NCBI GenBank assembly: GCA_012032775.1
Contig: JAAUQO010000012.1
Coordinates: forward strand, 1-52,734
Reading direction: 5' to 3'
Length of the DNA: 52,734 nt
Source: Oscillochloris sp.
Lineage (GTDB): Bacteria; Chloroflexota; Chloroflexia; Chloroflexales; Chloroflexaceae
A program made the translations under genes and the position numbers. Shown here one piece after another: positions 1-9,111 of this stretch (position 1 is its first letter; every line of letters starts with the position of its first letter). The notes below the pieces were generated by a model. It did not search any database, was not told the DNA's origin, and was given only the letters and a program-made list of their open reading frames with translations.

Positions 1-165
1 CGGGGCGTCGCGAAAGTAACCTGGGCGTTGAAAAGATCCCAGATGGGTCGTTTCTCGTCCCAGACGACGTGCTTGAAAAACGCCAGCGTCTCCTGCCGCA
101 TGTCGCTTGCCAGCGGCGCGTCCCAGGCGGGAAATCGCTTCTCGTTGGGTCGCAGGTGATCCAGC
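1..165 (-). other. DUF1592-like protein fragment at left edge (chimeric join)
   Basis: The minus-strand frame of the ABC exporter half stays open to the window edge, but after the residues LDYDLGRL it stops resembling an ABC ATPase. From about 165 down to 1 it reads RPNEKRFPAWDAPL, then MRQETLAFFKHVVWDEKRP and WDLFNAQVTFATP. This matches the FPxxDxxLxxxMxxET..FF...DR...LL.A..TF pattern of DUF1592, a domain of large planctomycete and myxobacterial proteins that often carry an N-terminal cytochrome c domain. The expected ABC signature, Walker B and H-loop never appear. I read this as an assembly or read chimera rather than a true fusion. The family call rests on pattern recognition only. Confidence 0.6.
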
Positions 166-1574
166 CGGCCCAGGTCGTAATCCAGGGCGGCGGTGTGGAT
201 CGCCGCCTGAAGTGCCTGTGCATCGGATTGCCATCCCAGCAGAATGTTGTCTTCCAGGCTGTCGCTGAACAGTCGCGGCACTTGCGGCACATAGGCTGCC
301 CGTGGCGGCACCAGAAATGCGCCCGGATCGGCCACCGGTTCGCCGTTCCAGCGGATCTCACCCTCCAGCGGTATCAAGCCCAACAGCGCCCGCAACAGTG
401 TCGTCTTGCCTGCGCCCACCCGCCCGGTGATCACGGTAAAACTGCCGCCGGGAATGACCAGATCAACCCGATCGATCCCGCGCTTGCTTTCGGGATGCAT
501 GGCGCGCATCGCCCTGATCTCGAACCCGGTCAATGGTTCATCAATCGGCGCCGGCTGCGCCGGGGCGGGCGGATCACTGTACAGGTTTGTTGGGCGATAG
601 GCGGAAATCTGGCTTGCCGGCGCACCATGATGCACCACGCGGATGCGCTCGTAGGCGACCCCCAGTTGGCGCCAGCGCACAAGCAATTGGCCCAACCAGC
701 GCGGCAGCCCCGCCAGGGTGGTCAGATAGCCGGCGAACAGGGCGAAATCGCCGACGGTGAACGCCCCACTGCGGAAGCTACTCGCCGCCAGCAGCAACAC
801 CAACCCCAAGCCGATATCGGCGGTATGACTGTTCAGCGCCAGGATCAGCTCACTGAACACGCGGTCGCGGAGTTGCGCCCGCATACGCCAATCGCCCAAC
901 CGGCGCAACTCGCCGATCAAGCGGCCCTCGGCGCCCGAGGTTTTGATCGTCTGGGTCGCGCTGAAGATCTCGCCGAGAAGACCGGAAAATGCGCCGCTCG
1001 CCTCACGGGCCGCCTCGCGGTTACGCTGAATCTGAACTCCGGCGCCGCGCACCACAACCAGTACGATCGCCAACGGCAGAAACACCGCCACGGTGATCAG
1101 CAGATCGATCCGGATCATCACCACCAGCGCCGCGATCGCGAAGCTGAGCGAACCGGCCACATCGATCATACAATCGAAGAACCAGAGCACATCCTCGATA
1201 TCGTCGCGAAAACGATTAACCGCCTCGCCGGGGCTGTCGGGCAGCCGTGCGCCGGAACCGGTGGTGAGCCAGGCGAACATATTGCTGCGCAGCAGTACCT
1301 CAACCATGGTGGCGAAATTGAACCAGCTGAACAACCAGCCATAAAGGGCCAGTGCCCGGCCGAACTCGATCCCAACCAGAAGCGCCAGCAGGCTCCAAAG
1401 GTTCAACCCGGCTGCGGTTGCACCACTGAGTTGATCAAAGAAAACTTTTACCAGCAGGCCGCTGAGAAAGGGCGCTGCGGCAAATCCGGCGAACAGAGTC
1501 ATCGCCAGCAGATACAACCATGGCCGGTAACGAAAGAGGCGCCAGCTAAAACGCGCGACGCTCAGCGTACTCAT
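163..1574 (-). CDS. ABC exporter half (TMD plus truncated NBD)
   Basis: This is one half of a probable heterodimeric type IV ABC exporter. It starts at ATG 1574, whose ATGA overlaps the stop of the upstream partner (1571-1573), so the two are translationally coupled. The N-terminal ~300 residues form a six-helix transmembrane domain, beginning MSTLSVARFSWRLFRYRPW. The nucleotide-binding domain has a Walker A (TGRVGAGKTTLLRALLGL) and a Q-loop (YVPQVPRLFSDSLEDNILLG). The sequence then leaves the family near 165, before the signature motif, Walker B and H-loop, at a probable chimeric join. The native gene should run about 150 residues further. The substrate cannot be told; peptides, lipids or drugs are all possible. 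Confidence 0.8.
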
Positions 1575-3346
1575 GTGATCACCTCTTCCATACCGACGCG
1601 GAGCAAGCCGCTAAACCGGGATTGCGGATCGGCGCTGAGCAGTTCACGCGGGCCGTATTCGGCGATCTGGCCGTTATCCAGGATCAGCACGCTATCGGTG
1701 CGCTGAATCGTGGCGAGCCGGTGGGCGATAATGATCGCCGTGCGCCCGGCCAATAGGCGATCAACCGCCTGTTCGATCCGGCGTTCGGTGTCGGGATCGA
1801 GCCGTGAACTGGCCTCATCGAGAATAATCAGGCCGGGATCGCGCAAAAACACCCGCGCAAACGCCAGCAACTGGGCCTCGCCGGCCGAGATCCCGTCGGA
1901 ACCGGCAATAGGTGTATCGAGGCCGGCCGGCAGTCCGCGCGCCCAATCCGCCAATCCCAACGCCGCCAACGCCTCCCAGATCCGCTCGTCGGACACACTC
2001 GGATCGAAAAGGGTGAGATTATCGCGCAGGTTGGCGCGGAACAGTTGCACTTCCTGGGTGACAATTGCGGTGTGGCGACGTAACTCGCCCGGCGCCAGAT
2101 CGCGCAGATCGCTTCCGGCCAGGCGGATTGCGCCGGCCGTTGGATCGTAGAGCCGCAACAACATCCGCGAAAGGGTTGTTTTGCCGCTGCCGGTGCGTCC
2201 GAGCACGCCCAACACTTCGCCCGGCCGTAGATACAGTTCGATATCGTCGAGAACCACACCGCCCGCATCCTGGCTGTCGTTGTCGTCGGGTTCATCGTTG
2301 TAGTGAAAACTCAGGTGATCGATCTCAACTGCAAGCGGGCCTGCCGGCAAGTGCGTGCGGCCGGATTCGTTGATCGCCGAGTGCCGAGCGAACAACTGCT
2401 TGATCCGGCCGAGACCGGCGCCGGCCCGTTGGAACTCGCGAAGTTGATCGGCCAGCAACTCAATCGGCCGGCGCAACATTTGCGTATACTGAAAGCAGAG
2501 ATATACGACGCCAAGACTGACCAGGCCACGTTGGTACAACCATGCGCCGAGGCCAAGGGCGATCGCATAACCGATCCCAAACAACACAATCGTCGCCACA
2601 AAGGTCGCAAATCCGGCGGCGACGGCGCGTATATCGCGCTGGAAGCGGATGCGTTCCGCCCGTTGCAGGCGCCGCACGGCGTGAGCGCCGCCGCCGTTGG
2701 AGCGTACATCCTCCAACCCGGCTAGATGCTCTTCGATCAGGCCGAACAGCCCGGCCGATGCAGCACGTTCGGCGGCCATCAGCGGGGTGGCGAAATTGCG
2801 CAGCAGCAACATCAACCCAAGGGCAATCAGCGCGAAAACCGTCAGTGCTGTGCCGAGCCGCCAATCCTCACGAAAAAGCAGCACCAGCGCGCCGATCAAC
2901 AACAGGCCCCCGCCGATCACGCGCAAAACGAACTGCGAGAAAAAGTTCGCCAGGGCGGCCACATCACCATCGATGCGCTCGATCAAGACACCGGGCGGAT
3001 GGGCCTTGTGGAAGGGCATATCAAGGTTGAGGCAGTGCAACGCCAGATCGCCGCGTAGTTGATTGGTGGCGCTCCAGGCCAGGAGTTCACTCAGATACAC
3101 TCCGCCCAGATTCGCCAGTTGTGCCAACAACGCCACAGCGATAAATCCGATCGCCAGCCAGATCAACACCTGCACCGGCTGATCTGCACCGGCTTGATCG
3201 ATAAAGCCGGCGATGAACTGCGGTCCGATCAGTTGTAACGCCGTTGCGCCAAGCAACAACAACGCTAATCCAGTAACCTGTTTCCAATGTGGCGTCAGAT
3301 AGCGGCGCAGCAAGGCGAAATAATCGCCACGCGAAAGATGCATCAT
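1571..3346 (-). CDS. ABC exporter half, ATP-binding/permease protein
   Basis: This is a full-length ABC exporter half of about 591 residues. The start at 3346 or 3343 (MMHLSRGDYF) is preferred over the longer open frame because homology starts there. The N-terminal half has six predicted membrane helices. The C-terminal NBD shows Walker A (GRTGSGKTTLSRMLLRLYDP), Q-loop (IVTQEVQLFRANLRDNLTLF), Walker B (LIILDEASSRLDP) and H-loop (IIIAHRLATIQ). The signature motif is ISAGEAQ rather than LSGGQ, the kind of degeneration seen in heterodimeric exporters with one weak ATP site. It is the first gene of an operon with the downstream half, overlapping it by 4 bases. Substrate unknown. Confidence 0.9.
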   Translation of the reverse strand: MMHLSRGDYFALLRRYLTPHWKQVTGLALLLLGATALQLIGPQFIAGFIDQAGADQPVQVLIWLAIGFIAVALLAQLANLGGVYLSELLAWSATNQLRGDLALHCLNLDMPFHKAHPPGVLIERIDGDVAALANFFSQFVLRVIGGGLLLIGALVLLFREDWRLGTALTVFALIALGLMLLLRNFATPLMAAERAASAGLFGLIEEHLAGLEDVRSNGGGAHAVRRLQRAERIRFQRDIRAVAAGFATFVATIVLFGIGYAIALGLGAWLYQRGLVSLGVVYLCFQYTQMLRRPIELLADQLREFQRAGAGLGRIKQLFARHSAINESGRTHLPAGPLAVEIDHLSFHYNDEPDDNDSQDAGGVVLDDIELYLRPGEVLGVLGRTGSGKTTLSRMLLRLYDPTAGAIRLAGSDLRDLAPGELRRHTAIVTQEVQLFRANLRDNLTLFDPSVSDERIWEALAALGLADWARGLPAGLDTPIAGSDGISAGEAQLLAFARVFLRDPGLIILDEASSRLDPDTERRIEQAVDRLLAGRTAIIIAHRLATIQRTDSVLILDNGQIAEYGPRELLSADPQSRFSGLLRVGMEEVIT

Positions 3347-3709
3347 GGGATTTGTGTCTTTCTTCAGACCTGTGCAATGAGCATAACAAAGACCCGCGAT
3401 CCATATATCGGGCCAGGGAAGGAGGATCATTTAATCCCATGGGTGGGGCAATTGTTGCCGGGCGGCGCAGGCCCAGGCTTGCTTGTGTGCTTTTATCCAT
3501 TCTGCGGGCAAAAACATGCCGGAAAATGTGTTTTCAGGTTGCATCCGGATTGAAGAAGAGCATGGTACACTACTACGTACTGGTAAAGCTGCGAATCGAT
3601 TGCATTGCAGTTTGTACACGGGAATTGATTGCAATTAAGCAATGTAATTGCTGCCAAACAATCTCTCGTCTTGATATTTGTTTCGCTACCATAAACAGTA
3701 CATATCATT
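3347..3709. promoter_or_regulatory. Divergent intergenic region
   Basis: These 363 bases separate the leftward ABC exporter operon from the rightward MalT-like regulator gene. No coding frame here looks real. The stretch 3600-3680 is AT-richer than its surroundings and contains overlapping short inverted repeats (around CAATTA...TAATTG near 3631-3650), which could be a regulator site. I could not pick out a convincing -35/-10 pair. Calling it a shared promoter region is inference from gene orientation. Confidence 0.4.
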
Positions 3710-6570
3710 ATGGTCGAACAACAGCGCACGCGCCTGAGCAACGGCAATTCTTCCGTCATTCCAATTGTGCGAACCAAGCTCCACCGGCCGGTGCTGTTGC
3801 CGAACACCCTGCGGCGCCCGGCGCTGGTACGGCGTCTGAGTGATGCGTTACGCCGCCGGCTGGTTTTGTTGGCGGCGCCGGCCGGCTACGGCAAAACCAC
3901 GCTTCTCGCCGATTGGCTTGATACGATTGCCCTGAGTCCGGCCGAGGCGCCGGAAGTTGTGTGGCTCACCCTCGACGCCGCCGATAATGATCCGCGCCGG
4001 TTTCTCAATTATCTCTTCGCCGCGTTCGAGCCGCTGCATCCCCCGTTGCGTCAGGTACTTCCCGAGCGTATCAACCCACTGAGTGTTGAAACCCTGATCG
4101 CCGAACTGCTCAATGAACTGGCCGAACGCGCTCGCGATCTGGTTATAGTCCTCGATGATTTTCACCAGATCAGCGAGAACGATATTCACCGCACCATCAC
4201 CTTTGCTGTCGATCATCTGCCGCCGCGCGTGCATCTGGTATTGGCAACGCGCGGCGATCCGCAACTACCGCTGGCCCGCCTGCGTGCGCGCGGCCATCTC
4301 AGCGAGTTGCGCGCCAATGAGTTGTGCTTCTCGGCCGAGGAGACCGCCGCGTTTTTGCTGGAAGTGATGGAGTTGCCGTTGGAGCGCGAGTCGTTGGCGA
4401 CGCTGGCTGAACGTACCGAGGGCTGGCCGGCAGGGGTGCATCTGGCGGCGATCGCCCTGCAGGATCGGCCCGATCAAGTGGCTTTTGTCGATCAACTGGT
4501 TGGTTCACATCGCTATATTGTCGATTACTTGCTTGAAGATGTATTCGAGCGACAGCCGGCCCACATTCAGACATTTTTGCTCCAAACATCAATTCTGCGC
4601 CGGCTGTGCGGCCCGCTGTGCGATGCAGTGTTAGGCGTTAATAACACCAATCCTGAGGTCGAAAATCAGAAGCTGAAGACCGGCGGCTCGTCCTACAGCC
4701 GGCTGATTCTCGACACGCTCGAACACGATAATCTGTTTCTGGTGCCGCTCGACGCCGACCGTACCTGGTACCGCTACCACCAGTTGTTTGCCGAGGTGTT
4801 GTACGAGCGTCTGGAGGTTGGTACTGCGCCGGAACAGTTGACTCTGCTGCACCGCAGGGCCGGGGTCTGGTATGCCGCCCACGGCTTGCTGATCGAGGCG
4901 GTGAGCCATGCTTTGAAAGCCGGCGCCGTGCAGGATGTGATCGCGATGATCGAACCGATCGGGCTGGCGATCGCAACTCGGGTCGGCGAGGCGACCCTAC
5001 GCACGTGGCTGCCGATCATCCCCGATGATGCGTTGAATGAGCGTCCGCAGTTGGCATTACTGCGGGCGTGGATGGCCCTGAGTGATTATGATTTCGCCGT
5101 AGCCGAACGCTGGCTTCTGGTGGCTGAACGTGCGCTGGCCGGGGTTGCTTCCGGCCAGGTAACCGCGATCGGCGATGCGACGAACCTGCGGGGTGAAATC
5201 GGGGCTGTCCGGGCACGCCTGGCGACGCACGCCGGCGATGCGGCGGCTGTGATCGCCTACTCTGAACAGGCATTTACCTGGCTGCAGCCGGAAAACATGG
5301 CCTGCGAACCCGCGTGGCCAAAGATCTGGGCTATGCCTGGATGGTACAGGGCGATCTGGAGCGGGCCGAACGCGCCTTTGCCGATGCGATTGTGGGCGGG
5401 TTTGGCGCCGGCTATCCATATGTAGCGTTTCTTGCCACCAGCGACTACGCCAATGTCCGTATGCTGCGTGGCGCGCTTCGCGATGCGATCAACCGCTGTC
5501 GCAAGACGATCGCTGATGCCGGCGGGTTGGCTGAACCGGCCGGGCCGGGCTTTGGCTTGCCGTATCTCACTCTGGCCGACGCCTCGGCCGAGCGCCACGA
5601 ACTGGCCGGCGCGCTGCCGGCACTGGCCGAAGCCACCACCCGGATTACCTCCAGCAGCGCTTCGAGTTATGTCTGCTTGCTGTTTGTCTCTGCGCGGGTT
5701 GCCTATTCTTGCGGCGACAAGCCGGCGGCGCTGCGCTATGTGCGTCAGGGCCGCTTTGTCGCTCAGCAACGTAACTTACCCTGGGCCGCTGCCCTAAGCG
5801 ATGCCTTCGAGGGCCAACTGATGCTGGCCGGCGGCGATATCACCGCAGCGACGATCCTGATCGAGCGTAGCCGTAGTGCGAGCATAGCGGCGGAATTCGG
5901 CTACTTGCCTCCGGCCGTGCTCCTTGCCGCCGATCATTATACGCCGGCGCTGCTGCAACTCGCCCTGGCTCAGGCTCTGGATACGGGCGCCGATCTTGTA
6001 GCCGTGCTGGAACAACTGGGCGTCGCGATCGAGGCGGCCGATCGCGGGAATGCGTATCGCCTGCGGATCAAGCTCCGGCTGTTACGGGCACGGGCGCTAC
6101 TGGCATTCGGTGCTGAAAACGCATCAATGGCTGAGCTTGTCGCTGCGATCGCCCTCGGCGCGCCGGAACAATACTGCGCCGTCTTTGTTGAAGAGGGCCA
6201 ATGGCTGCGTGAGGCGTTGGATCGCTTGCTGGCCGAACAGATCCTCAAGCCCGAATACGTAGCCCACACCGAAAGTTTAGCTGAAGCTTTTCAGGGTTCA
6301 GAATCAGTTGTCACTTCAAGCTTCAAACGCAGCGAACCGATCTCCGCCCCGGCACCAGTCTCCGGCGCCTTGCCGGAACCACTCAGCAACCGCGAGATCG
6401 ATGTGTTGGGGTTAATGGCCGAAGGCCAGACCAACAGCGAAATCGCGGCAACCCTGGTGATCGCCGTCAGTACCGTCAAATCTCATATCAACAATATCTT
6501 CGGCAAACTTGGCGTCGCTTCACGCACACAGGCGATCGCCCGCGCCCGCCGGCTTGCGTTGATCGACTGA
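3710..6570 (+). CDS. LuxR-family MalT-like ATP-dependent transcriptional regulator (one frameshift)
   Basis: About 953 residues once one missing base is restored. The N-terminus has a STAND-type NTPase with Walker A (APAGYGKTTLLADW, residues ~60-73) and Walker B-like LVIVLDDFHQ. The middle is an alpha-helical TPR-like region. The C-terminus has a LuxR helix-turn-helix (LSNREIDVLGLMAEGQTNSE then STVKSHINNIFGKLGVASR). Such regulators activate promoters when an inducer relieves ATP/ADP-controlled self-inhibition. The reading frame breaks at CC 5301-5302: restoring CCC joins ENMA to LRTRVAKDLGYAW in the second frame. I see no Shine-Dalgarno before ATG 3710, so the start is only likely. Effector and targets are unknown. 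The divergent exporter upstream and the kinase downstream are possible partners. Confidence 0.85.
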
Positions 6571-6738
6571 GGCCACGCTCAACCCAATCTATCCGCATGG
6601 TTCCACCTGCGTTCCAACCCTGGGGGGATCGCAGGCCGATGCCCGTTCTCTAGAATACAGACATACCAAAAAGTTGTAAACGAAATGTTGTCGGCTGCAT
6701 TTGCACGCCTGGTACATACAGCTTTACGCAAGCTTACA

Positions 6739-6772
6739 AGCGACCGGCGGCTCGAACCTGTCGCCGGTCGCT
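6739..6772 (+). other. Hairpin upstream of the histidine kinase gene
   Basis: AGCGACCGGCG (6739-6749) pairs perfectly with CGCCGGTCGCT (6762-6772) across a 12-base loop. It lies 23 bases before the kinase ATG and has no U-tract. It could be a leader structure of the kinase mRNA or a late terminator for the regulator gene ending at 6570. Confidence 0.5.
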
Positions 6773-6795
6773 GATCACGGTTGGGGGGTTGTCGA

Positions 6796-8019
6796 ATGCA
6801 AACATTTCCGCCTTCTGTTCTGCATGAACTTGTTGCGCAATTACAAGCTGGATCTGCGGTGCTTGGCCTGCTCCTGGCGACGAGGTACTGTGGTACAACC
6901 GGCGAACATGGCTCGAAGCAGCATGGTTTCTGGCGGCGCCTGCGCCAATGGTTTCGCAAATCCGCGCCGAACGATCTTTATGCGCCGCTGGTAGCGCAGC
7001 ACACCTCTGATTTGATCGCGCTGCTCAACACTGATGGACGCTACTGCTATGTTAGTCCGTCACACGAGCGCCGGCTCGGCTACACGTCGGGCATGTTGAT
7101 CGGCCGCACATGCCGCGAGATCATCCATCCGGACGATCTGAAGCATACGCTGGCGAGTTGGGCCGAGGCATTGAACCAGCGCCCGGCCCAAACAATCTGC
7201 CGGGTAGCAACCGCAGACGGCGATTGGTGCTGGGTTCAGGTGCAGATCAGGGCGTTAAACTGGCGCGGCGAATATATGATCATGCTGGTGGCACGCGACA
7301 TGAGTGTCGAACGTGAACAGGTGAACGAGATGATGCAGATGCAGCGAACCCTGCTGATGGGCAGCCTGGCCAGCGCCGTCATCCACGACCTGAACAACAT
7401 GTTGACGATTGTCGAGAGCACTGCCGGAATGGCGGAAGAAGATCTGCCCGATCAGAGCCAACTTTCCGAGGATCTGGCCGCGATTCGCTATGCCAGCCGC
7501 CATGCCGGCGATCTGACACGCAGCTTGCTGACTTTTGCCCGTGGTCGGGGTAGTATTCATCAGCCACTGAACCTGAGCCGGGTGATGTACGATATGCAAC
7601 CGCTTCTGAGCCGGATCACGGGGAAGCAGATTACCCTCAAGGTCGATCTGGAAGAACAGGTATGGCTGGTATTGGTTGATCAAATTCAGATCGAACAGGT
7701 GATTGTGAATCTGGTGATGAATGCGCGTGACGCGATGCCCGAGGGCGGATATTTGTGCATTCGCACGCGGAATGTACTTTCACCGGATCATCGCGGCATG
7801 GTGCGGATTGAAGTGAGCGACACGGGCAAAGGCATTCCGCACGAGATGCGCGAGCATATCTTCAAACCCTTTGTCAGCACCAAAAACTCCAGAAGCGCTA
7901 CGGGCCTGGGGTTGGCATCGTGCCGTTGGATCGTCGAGCAATTGGGCGGCACCATCGAGGTTGCCAGCATTGTCGGGCACGGCAGCACATTCGCAGTGGT
8001 GTTGCCGCGGGTACCGTAG
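6796..8019 (+). CDS. PAS-domain sensor histidine kinase
   Basis: A 407-residue orphan kinase. The N-terminal ~60 residues are unusual and basic and carry no clear membrane helix. A PAS domain follows (TSDLIALLNTDGRYCYVSPS to ~residue 180). The dimerisation/phosphoacceptor helix has the motif AVIHDLNNMLT, the H-x3-N type of NtrB-like kinases. The catalytic domain shows an N-box (NLVMNARDAMPEGG), G1 (VSDTGKGIP), an F-box (IFKPFVSTK) and G2 (GLGLASCRWIVEQLGG). I chose ATG 6796 over an upstream TTG at 6781; neither has a strong Shine-Dalgarno. No response regulator receiver gene lies next to it. It is probably soluble or loosely membrane-bound, and the signal is unknown. Confidence 0.88.
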   Translation: MQTFPPSVLHELVAQLQAGSAVLGLLLATRYCGTTGEHGSKQHGFWRRLRQWFRKSAPNDLYAPLVAQHTSDLIALLNTDGRYCYVSPSHERRLGYTSGMLIGRTCREIIHPDDLKHTLASWAEALNQRPAQTICRVATADGDWCWVQVQIRALNWRGEYMIMLVARDMSVEREQVNEMMQMQRTLLMGSLASAVIHDLNNMLTIVESTAGMAEEDLPDQSQLSEDLAAIRYASRHAGDLTRSLLTFARGRGSIHQPLNLSRVMYDMQPLLSRITGKQITLKVDLEEQVWLVLVDQIQIEQVIVNLVMNARDAMPEGGYLCIRTRNVLSPDHRGMVRIEVSDTGKGIPHEMREHIFKPFVSTKNSRSATGLGLASCRWIVEQLGGTIEVASIVGHGSTFAVVLPRVP

Positions 8020-8093
8020 GCAAGGCGCGGCATTCGCCGCGCCCTTACCCACACAGCGCCGGCGCCGTCTCGCGTCTTATTGCGCAGGCCCGA

Positions 8094-8840
8094 TCATGGC
8101 TGCGTGGTTGCCAGGGCCGTATCCAGCACCCGCTGAAACGAGTCCATGTCGATCTTCAGGTCGCTCAGACGTTGGGCAACCTGATTGGTCATCGAGTTGG
8201 CGCTCACCGCATCGGCCGTGCGTAGGCGCACCGTTTCGGCGAGTACATTGTCGAGATTGGCGGCGATATTCTGCAACTGCGCCTGAATCCGCCCGATATA
8301 CGTCATCAGATCGCGGGCGTTTTGCTGCTTCTCAACCAGCGCGGCCCGCGTCTCTTGCAGTTGCTGCATGGTGTATGGATCGTTGGTGACACCGACTTGC
8401 TGATCGACGGCCTCGATCCGTTGCTGGATACTGTTCAGATCGATCCGAGCCAGATAGCTTTCGATGATCTGACCCTTTTCCGAGATTGCGTATGCCTCTT
8501 CGACCAATTCGCGGGTCTGTTCGCCGATCGGCAACAACAAGCGACCAATCGGCCCTTCAGCCTGGGCCACGCTGCGCCGGATCTCCTGCTGCGTGCGTTC
8601 CACGGCGTCGATCTGCGTCCGGAAGGTCGGGCTACTTAGTCGCGGCCGTGATTGGCGCGGTGCCTGCTGACTGATCAGTTGAAGATTTGGATCGCGGGCG
8701 AGCAGAAACACCATCGCAGCATAGGCCAACAGGCCGATCGGCAACAACCAGAACGACACCAGCAAACCGAAGAGAATCGCACAGCCGGCGACGGTCATCG
8801 CGAGCGGCTGCCGGGCGGCGTAAGCGAGCGGGTTGGCCAT
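8094..8840 (-). CDS. Two-TM coiled-coil protein of unknown function
   Basis: A 248-residue protein I do not recognise as a named family. Residues ~12-47 form two closely spaced hydrophobic helices (VAGCAILFGLLVSFWLLPIG and LLAYAAMVFLLARD). The rest is soluble, charged and predicted coiled coil, rich in Gln and Glu (for example RTQQEIRRSVAQAEGPIGRL). That layout suggests a membrane-anchored cytoplasmic rod. It is the last gene of a leftward cluster with SPFH, solute-binding and VWA genes, but is separated from them by a 210-bp palindromic element. It has its own ribosome site (AAGGAAG) before ATG 8840. A role in membrane organisation is inference only. Confidence 0.75.
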   Translation of the reverse strand: MANPLAYAARQPLAMTVAGCAILFGLLVSFWLLPIGLLAYAAMVFLLARDPNLQLISQQAPRQSRPRLSSPTFRTQIDAVERTQQEIRRSVAQAEGPIGRLLLPIGEQTRELVEEAYAISEKGQIIESYLARIDLNSIQQRIEAVDQQVGVTNDPYTMQQLQETRAALVEKQQNARDLMTYIGRIQAQLQNIAANLDNVLAETVRLRTADAVSANSMTNQVAQRLSDLKIDMDSFQRVLDTALATTQP

Positions 8841-8861
8841 GCTTCGGCTTCCTTGGTGTGG

Positions 8862-8894
8862 GGAGGTTTTGCCGGCGAAACCGGCAAAACCTCC
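8862..8894. terminator. Perfect 14-bp hairpin
   Basis: GGAGGTTTTGCCGG (8862-8875) pairs perfectly with its complement at 8881-8894 around a CGAAA loop. It lies between the VWA gene stop and the start of the two-TM gene. There is no strong U-tract. It belongs to the GCGAA-core hairpin group seen elsewhere in the window and probably acts as a terminator or RNA-processing barrier. Confidence 0.5.
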
Positions 8895-8901
8895 TCATAC
8901 A

Positions 8902-9111
8902 TTAATAACACGAGTTGCGCGGTTGCCCTTGCGGGCACCCCGCGTAATCCTGTTTTTGCCTCCGGCAGGGCGGAAGCACCTGTTTTTTGTCTCGTTTTGG
9001 CAGCGAAGCTGCCAAAACGAGACAAAAGATGGTCTTTTTCCGCGCTGCCGCAGGCGAAACGAGCACAACACGAGGGCGCGGTGCGTTTCACCGCGTAACT
9101 CGTGTTATTAA
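8902..9111. repeat. 210-bp palindromic element with 22-bp terminal inverted repeats
   Basis: The ends, 8902-8923 and 9090-9111, are inverted copies (TTAATAACACGAGTT core) with one mismatch in 22. Between them lie a perfect 16-bp stem with GAA loop (GTCTCGTTTTGGCAGC with its complement, about 8988-9022) and smaller hairpins inside each arm. It has no coding capacity. The right repeat contains the TAA stop of the VWA gene at 9108-9110. The form fits a MITE-like or cruciform repeat, or a large bidirectional terminator. No target-site duplication is obvious. Confidence 0.6.

Noticed and set aside
69-1706. A long plus-strand open frame of 545 codons
   Set aside because: It is antisense to the ABC exporter genes, rich in His, Gln and Arg without any family pattern, and has no ribosome site. 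The minus strand carries the clear exporter motifs.
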